From Myxococcus hansupus (lineage in GTDB: Bacteria; Myxococcota; Myxococcia; Myxococcales; Myxococcaceae), in contig NZ_CP012109.1 in NCBI RefSeq assembly GCF_000280925.3, positions 8,328,501 to 8,392,500 of the forward strand: DNA of 64,000 nucleotides, written 5' to 3'. The notes below the pieces were generated by a model, which saw nothing but the letters and a program-made list of their open reading frames with translations, was not told the origin of the DNA and did not search any database. The position numbers and the translations under genes were made by a program. Below are positions 61,777-64,000 of this stretch, piece after piece. How positions within the stretch are numbered: position 1 is the stretch's first letter; each line of letters begins with the position of its first letter.

Positions 61777-64000
61777 ATGTCCGACACCGTGGTGAAGAAG
61801 AAGCGCCGTTGGCCGTACGTGCTCGGAGGAGTCTTCGCGCTCCTCGTCATCATCGTGGCCGTGGCCCTCTGGCGCCTGGACGCCATCCTGCTCAAGACGG
61901 CCCGAGACCAGGCCGCCACCTATTCCACACTGCTGGGCCGCCCCATCGAAATCGGGGACATCTCCACCAAGCTCTTCCCCACCATCGGCGCCCAGGTGGA
62001 GAACGTCACCGTCGGCCCCGCCGAGGGCGAGGACCTGCCCCTGGCCCAGCTCGCCCTCATCGACGTGCGCGTCGCCGCGGGCCCGCTCCTGTCCTCCAGC
62101 GGCAAGGACATCCAGGTGAAGAACGCCGAGGTCACCGGCCTCACCGTCAACCTGGTCCGCTTCCCCGACGGCACCACCAACGTGCAGCGGCTGCTCCAGC
62201 GGTTGGAGGAGCAACAGCCCAAGGAGGAGGCCCCGCCCGAGGAGGCGTCGCAGCCCATGGACCTCTCCGGCGTCCACGTGGAGCGCGCGGCCCTCACCGA
62301 CGGCGCCATCCGCTTCGTGGACCGCGGCGCCGGGCAGCAGGCGCGCGAGCTGGGCGTGAAGGACCTGGACATCGAGGTGAAGGACCTGCGCGCCGGCAAG
62401 CCGCTGGTGGTGAACCTGTCCGCCGCGGTGCTCGCGGACACGCAGAACCTCCAGGTGTCGCTGCACGCCGCGCCGCTGCCCCCCACCCTGATGCCCACGC
62501 CCGAGCGCGTGACGCTGAAGGCGCAGAAAATCGACCTCGCCCCGCTGGGGCCCTTCCTGCCGCCGGACATCGGCCTGCGGGCGGGCACGCTGGACGCGGA
62601 TTGGCAGGCGGACCTGGGCGGCGCCGTCCCCGGCGGCCAGGGCCCCACGAAGCTGGTGGGCATCATCAAGGCCCTGGGCCTGAGCTTCACGGGCTCCGAG
62701 GGTGGCAAGGCGCTGGACGTCGTCATGGACACCGACGTCGCGGGCGACATCACCACCGGTGACCTGGCGCTCAACAAGCTGAAGGTGGACCTGGGCCCCG
62801 CGAGCCTCAGCGGCAAGGGCAGCGTGAAGGGCCTGCTCACCGACAAGCCCACGGTGGAGGGCTTCGAGCTGACGGGCCGCAACCTGGACCCGGCCGTGCT
62901 CGCCGAGTACTACCCGCCGCTGCGCAAGCAGCTCAACGGGATGATTGCCGGCCCCATTGGCCTGGACGTGCGCGGCAGCGGCACGCAGGACACGCAGGCG
63001 CTCGACGTCAACGTGGACCTGACACCGGTGCGGCTGCGCGTGCCCGCCCAGCTCACGAAGGACGCGGGCGGGGTGATGAAGCTCTCCGCGCGAGTCTCCG
63101 GCGCGGCGGCCTCGGGCGGCGCCCTGCGCTTCGACGCGAAGGCGGACCTGGGCGGCATCAACCTGCGGCCCGGCCTGCTGGTGGACAAGGCCCCGGGACA
63201 GCGGATGGACCTGGCCGCCGCGGGCACCTACGCGCCCGGCAAGGGCTCCGGCATGAAGGTGGACATCCCCAAGATGACCGCGAACGTGCTCGCGGACACG
63301 ATGACGGGCAGCGCGTCCTTCGCGCTCGCGGGTCAGGGGAAGAAGCAGACCACCACCTTCGCCGCGGACCTCAAGAGCGCGAAGCTGGACACGGACGCGC
63401 TGATGATGAGCGAGGAGGAGGTCCAGGCGCGCGGTGGCCCGCCGCCGGAGGCCCCGCCCTCGGAAGACCCCGCGCGCTTCAATGGCTACCGGGGCGACAT
63501 CCGCTTCACGGTGGGCACGCTGCGCTACATGGCCATGGACATGACGAACGTGACGGGCGTGGTGAAGATGACCGACGACCTCATCACGGTGGAGAAGTTC
63601 TCCACGGGCGTCTTCGGCGGGAGGATTGCCGCCGACGGCACCACCATGCGCCTGGGGCCCCTGCCCGCGCAGCGTCCCTTCGAGGCGAAGGTGAAGGTGG
63701 AGAACCTCGCGGTGGAGCAGGCCCTGCTGCAGGTCTCGCCCAAGAAGGCGGTGACGGGCAAGTTCAACGGCAACGTGGACGTGAAGGGCGTGGGCTACAC
63801 GCCGGACCAGCTCCAGCAGACGCTGCTGGGCGGCATCAGCGGTGACCTGCTGGATGGTGAGCTGCTGGGCAAGGACCTGATTTCGGCGGTGTCCGAGCCG
63901 CTCGCGAAGGCGCTGCCCTTCGCGGCCAAGGGCCTCAAGAACGAGCAGGTGACGAAGCTGGGCGGCGATTTGCCCTTCAGCGTGCAAATCAAGAACGGCG
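61777..64000 (+). CDS. AsmA-family protein (3' truncated by window)
   Basis: The ATG at 61777 lies 8 bases after GGAGGAGG. The visible 741 codons begin with a Lys/Arg-rich cytoplasmic stub and one membrane helix (about 13-33). A long periplasmic region of amphipathic beta-strands follows, typical of AsmA/TamB bridge-like proteins (TYSTLLGRPIEIGDIS, FPTIGAQVENVTVGP, LKDLDIEVKDLRAGK). Such proteins help move phospholipids or affect outer-membrane protein assembly between the two membranes. The frame continues past the right edge, so the C-terminal domain is not seen. Confidence 0.9.
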   Translation, partial: MSDTVVKKKRRWPYVLGGVFALLVIIVAVALWRLDAILLKTARDQAATYSTLLGRPIEIGDISTKLFPTIGAQVENVTVGPAEGEDLPLAQLALIDVRVAAGPLLSSSGKDIQVKNAEVTGLTVNLVRFPDGTTNVQRLLQRLEEQQPKEEAPPEEASQPMDLSGVHVERAALTDGAIRFVDRGAGQQARELGVKDLDIEVKDLRAGKPLVVNLSAAVLADTQNLQVSLHAAPLPPTLMPTPERVTLKAQKIDLAPLGPFLPPDIGLRAGTLDADWQADLGGAVPGGQGPTKLVGIIKALGLSFTGSEGGKALDVVMDTDVAGDITTGDLALNKLKVDLGPASLSGKGSVKGLLTDKPTVEGFELTGRNLDPAVLAEYYPPLRKQLNGMIAGPIGLDVRGSGTQDTQALDVNVDLTPVRLRVPAQLTKDAGGVMKLSARVSGAAASGGALRFDAKADLGGINLRPGLLVDKAPGQRMDLAAAGTYAPGKGSGMKVDIPKMTANVLADTMTGSASFALAGQGKKQTTTFAADLKSAKLDTDALMMSEEEVQARGGPPPEAPPSEDPARFNGYRGDIRFTVGTLRYMAMDMTNVTGVVKMTDDLITVEKFSTGVFGGRIAADGTTMRLGPLPAQRPFEAKVKVENLAVEQALLQVSPKKAVTGKFNGNVDVKGVGYTPDQLQQTLLGGISGDLLDGELLGKDLISAVSEPLAKALPFAAKGLKNEQVTKLGGDLPFSVQIKNG

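Noticed and set aside
60901..63987. A minus-strand frame of 1028 codons
   Set aside because: It is antisense to the ELWxxDGT and AsmA-like genes, which have signal peptides, ribosome-binding sites and family motifs. The antisense product has none.

Overview
The window is about 70% G+C, densely coded, and shows the habits of a fruiting myxobacterium of the Myxococcaceae or a close relative (Myxococcus or Corallococcus type). This is inferred from content only: many lipoproteins, several orphan and hybrid histidine kinases, an ELWxxDGT-repeat surface protein, an ECF41 sigma factor, strong GC3 bias and ATGA-type overlaps. No rRNA, tRNA, CRISPR array, transposase or integrase was found.

Layout. 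0-4.1 kb: the end of an unknown gene, two overlapping hybrid histidine kinases and a convergent XRE regulator. 4.1-7.8 kb: a single-Cache chemoreceptor, then three overlapping lipoprotein genes. The first of these carries a complete JAMM metalloprotease motif, and the trio is bracketed by a perfect 36-bp direct repeat copied from the 3' end of the chemoreceptor gene. 7.8-12 kb: an acyl-CoA ligase, diverging from a tightly coupled operon of a TIGR04222-type membrane protein with a Gly/Cys tail, a DUF692/MNIO enzyme and a small partner. 12-14.2 kb: an MDR oxidoreductase and a secreted lipase. 14.3-21.4 kb: a lipid-type gene group on the minus strand (TetR regulator, KAS III-like protein lacking the catalytic His and Asn, acyl-CoA ligase, lipoprotein, outer-membrane barrel, lipoprotein hydrolase). 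The 21-bp dyad at the tetR start recurs upstream of an SDR gene at 25.0 kb, so the two are probably co-regulated.

21.8-31.7 kb: a TraB/GumN lipoprotein whose 3' end has been tandemly copied into a 46-bp repeat array, an Lrp regulator with an aminotransferase, the SDR, a hairpin-rich repeat cluster, an Slt-like lytic transglycosylase, a His/Cys-rich EGF-like repeat lipoprotein, an M91-type (NleD-like) metalloprotease, and about 1 kb with no supported gene but three consecutive hairpins. 31.7-41.7 kb: a subtilisin-like protease with a small companion, a divergent Lgt-like protein, a methyltransferase, an ECF41 sigma factor, a phytoene-desaturase-like oxidoreductase, an alpha/beta hydrolase, an EamA transporter, a rhodanese and a GreA/B-like protein. 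41.7-49.1 kb: three large histidine kinases.

49.2-64 kb: a VWA protein, a membrane/coiled-coil protein, a small basic protein, a fatty-acid-hydroxylase-family protein, and a BlaI/M56 (BlaR1-like) system. The M56 sensor carries eight 28-29-residue repeats that also make up most of the secreted protein encoded next. After this come a lipoprotein, a DUF885 hydrolase, an ELWxxDGT protein with a probable C-terminal frameshift, and an AsmA-like gene running off the end.

The candidates for poorly described biology are the JAMM lipoprotein cassette with its att-like repeats, the MNIO/TIGR04222 operon, and the BlaI-M56-shared-repeat system with its twin operator. All functional statements come from reading sequence motifs; no database search was run.
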